Source: an uncultured Alphaproteobacteria bacterium (lineage in GTDB: Bacteria > Pseudomonadota > Alphaproteobacteria > Rs-D84). From it: a DNA stretch of 24,912 nt. Positions 24,299 through 24,912 of the stretch are shown here, one piece after another. The stretch is taken from NCBI GenBank assembly GCA_937901165.1, contig CALCGS010000043.1:1-24912 (forward strand), written 5' to 3'. Position 1 is the first letter of the stretch. Each line of letters begins with the position of its first letter. The position numbers and the translations under genes were made by a program. The notes under the pieces are model-generated. The model worked only from the letters and a program-made list of their open reading frames with translations. It had not been told where the DNA came from and did no database searches.

Positions 24299-24559
24299 TT
24301 GGCAAACCATAAGTCATCTAAAAAAAGAATTTTGGTCACTCTAAGGAAAAACGCTGTAAACACATCTCGTCGTAGTGCTGTTAAAACAGAAACCAAAAAA
24401 GCATTAAACGCAATTGCAACTGGGGATAAAGCCGTTGCAACTGCTGCTGTAAAATCTGCTGAAAGTAAAATTATGAAATCGGCTGGAAAAATTATGCCAA
24501 AGAAACGTGCATCTCGCAAAGTTTCACGTTTGGCTAAGAAAGTGGCAAAAATTGCATAA
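24299..24559 (+). CDS. rpsT: 30S ribosomal protein S20, TTG start
   Basis: S20 binds 16S rRNA early in assembly of the small subunit. The 86-residue basic protein begins MANHKSSKKR, the standard S20 start, and ends in a lysine-rich helix. To get this N-terminus translation must start at TTG (24299-24301); AAAAGG lies just upstream and no ATG or GTG is in frame before it. The next in-frame ATG is far inside the gene. A hairpin terminator follows. Confidence 0.95.
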   Translation: MANHKSSKKRILVTLRKNAVNTSRRSAVKTETKKALNAIATGDKAVATAAVKSAESKIMKSAGKIMPKKRASRKVSRLAKKVAKIA

Positions 24560-24574
24560 ATAAAATAATTTATA

Positions 24575-24603
24575 AAAAAATGCCCAAATATTGGGCTTTT
24601 TTT
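24575..24603. terminator. terminator between rpsT and the glycine-rich gene
   Basis: Arms GCCCAA (24582-24587) and TTGGGC (24591-24596) around ATA, with A-run before and T-run after. It serves two convergent genes. Confidence 0.8.
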
Positions 24604-24912
24604 TTATATTCCATATCTATAAAAAATTATCTTACTAGTTTCACTATTACCTGACACACCACTACCACCATTTCCACCTGCGACAGTAGTTCCACTTGTT
24701 GCAAAAGCACCACCGCCACCACCCCCATACGATCCCAACGACACATTTTTACAAGACTTGGTCACATTCTTTCCACCTGTTCCACCTTTGGGATCACTAC
24801 CAATGGTTTGGGTTACACCACCACCGGCACCACCACCCGTTGATGTTCCATTTCCACCAGCCGCCGAATCGACCTTGATAGTTATAAAAAGCCATGTTGA
24901 ATCAGAAGCACT
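24604..24912 (-). CDS. C-terminal end of a glycine-rich protein (partial, leaves the window)
   Basis: A minus-strand frame open at the window edge codes for 102 residues and stops at TAA (24604-24606). The part begins with a hydrophobic strand (WLFITIKVD) and continues with glycine-rich loops holding Asn, Ser and Thr (GGNG, GGGAGGG, GGTGG, GGGGGG, GGNGG). One cysteine is present (KSCKNVS). It closes with a strand-like SKIIFYRYGI. Gly-rich loops ended by a short beta strand are common in C-terminal domains of surface and tail-fibre-like proteins, but no family can be named from this part. That it is coding is supported by the stop just before a terminator and by the steady Gly/Ser/Thr composition in one frame. 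Confidence 0.65.
   Translation of the reverse strand, partial: SASDSTWLFITIKVDSAAGGNGTSTGGGAGGGVTQTIGSDPKGGTGGKNVTKSCKNVSLGSYGGGGGGAFATSGTTVAGGNGGSGVSGNSETSKIIFYRYGI

Noticed and set aside
1..24912. tRNA genes, rRNA, CRISPR arrays, riboswitches, insertion sequences
   Set aside because: No cloverleaf, spaced direct-repeat array, known aptamer core or transposase was seen on either strand.

Overview
The window looks like a chromosome segment of an AT-rich Gram-negative bacterium, most likely a small-genome, deep-branching alphaproteobacterium of the host-associated kind. The basis is the gene content (tolB, an AsmA protein, the adjacent uvrC-pgsA pair, parE, dnaA, dnaN, efp, plsY, rpsT), exported cysteine-rich proteins and a prepilin with an unusual cleavage site. 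Genes are close together, mostly with clear AGGAG-type ribosome sites, -35/-10 promoters and compact GC-hairpin terminators. The taxonomic placement is inferred from the look of the proteins, not from a search.

Left end (1-765): a patchwork that does not belong to the rest. An 81-codon cysH fragment with visibly higher G+C runs without a stop into very AT-rich sequence, and this in turn cuts off the 3' end of tolB. It is either a chimeric contig end or a recombination scar. 733-6223: tolB, a 985-residue exported cysteine-module protein, a small ribbon-helix-helix regulator with a repeat operator on its promoter, an isolated VirB2-like pilin and a small lipoprotein. 6339-10237: class II aldolase translationally coupled to a phage-type dNMP kinase, then EF-P, pyrophosphatase and the DNA clamp DnaN on the other strand. 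10343-13809: a three-gene minus-strand operon running prepilin, rluC-type pseudouridine synthase, AsmA protein. 13860-17098: a short uvrC followed by pgsA, then dnaJ. 17216-22681: parE, a relic of a mobile-element polyvalent protein (ADP-ribosyltransferase plus start of a zinc-peptidase domain), then dnaA and dprA on the minus strand. 22770-24912: another exported protein, plsY, rpsT with a TTG start, and the glycine-rich end of a protein that leaves the window.

Most genes are housekeeping: replication and topology (dnaA, dnaN, parE), repair and DNA uptake processing (uvrC, dprA), translation (efp, rluC, rpsT), phospholipid synthesis (pgsA, plsY), envelope (tolB, AsmA). The unusual content is (a) the cysteine-module exported protein and its smaller look-alike, (b) a DnaA lacking two conserved ATP-sensing arginines, (c) a UvrC lacking about 120 residues in its middle, (d) the polyvalent-protein relic between parE and dnaA, and (e) overlapping face-to-face promoters that seem to give a leaderless uvrC message. 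I saw no tRNA, rRNA, CRISPR array or complete insertion sequence. No stretch over 300 bases lacks a gene or gene remnant. All positions and motif readings are by eye.
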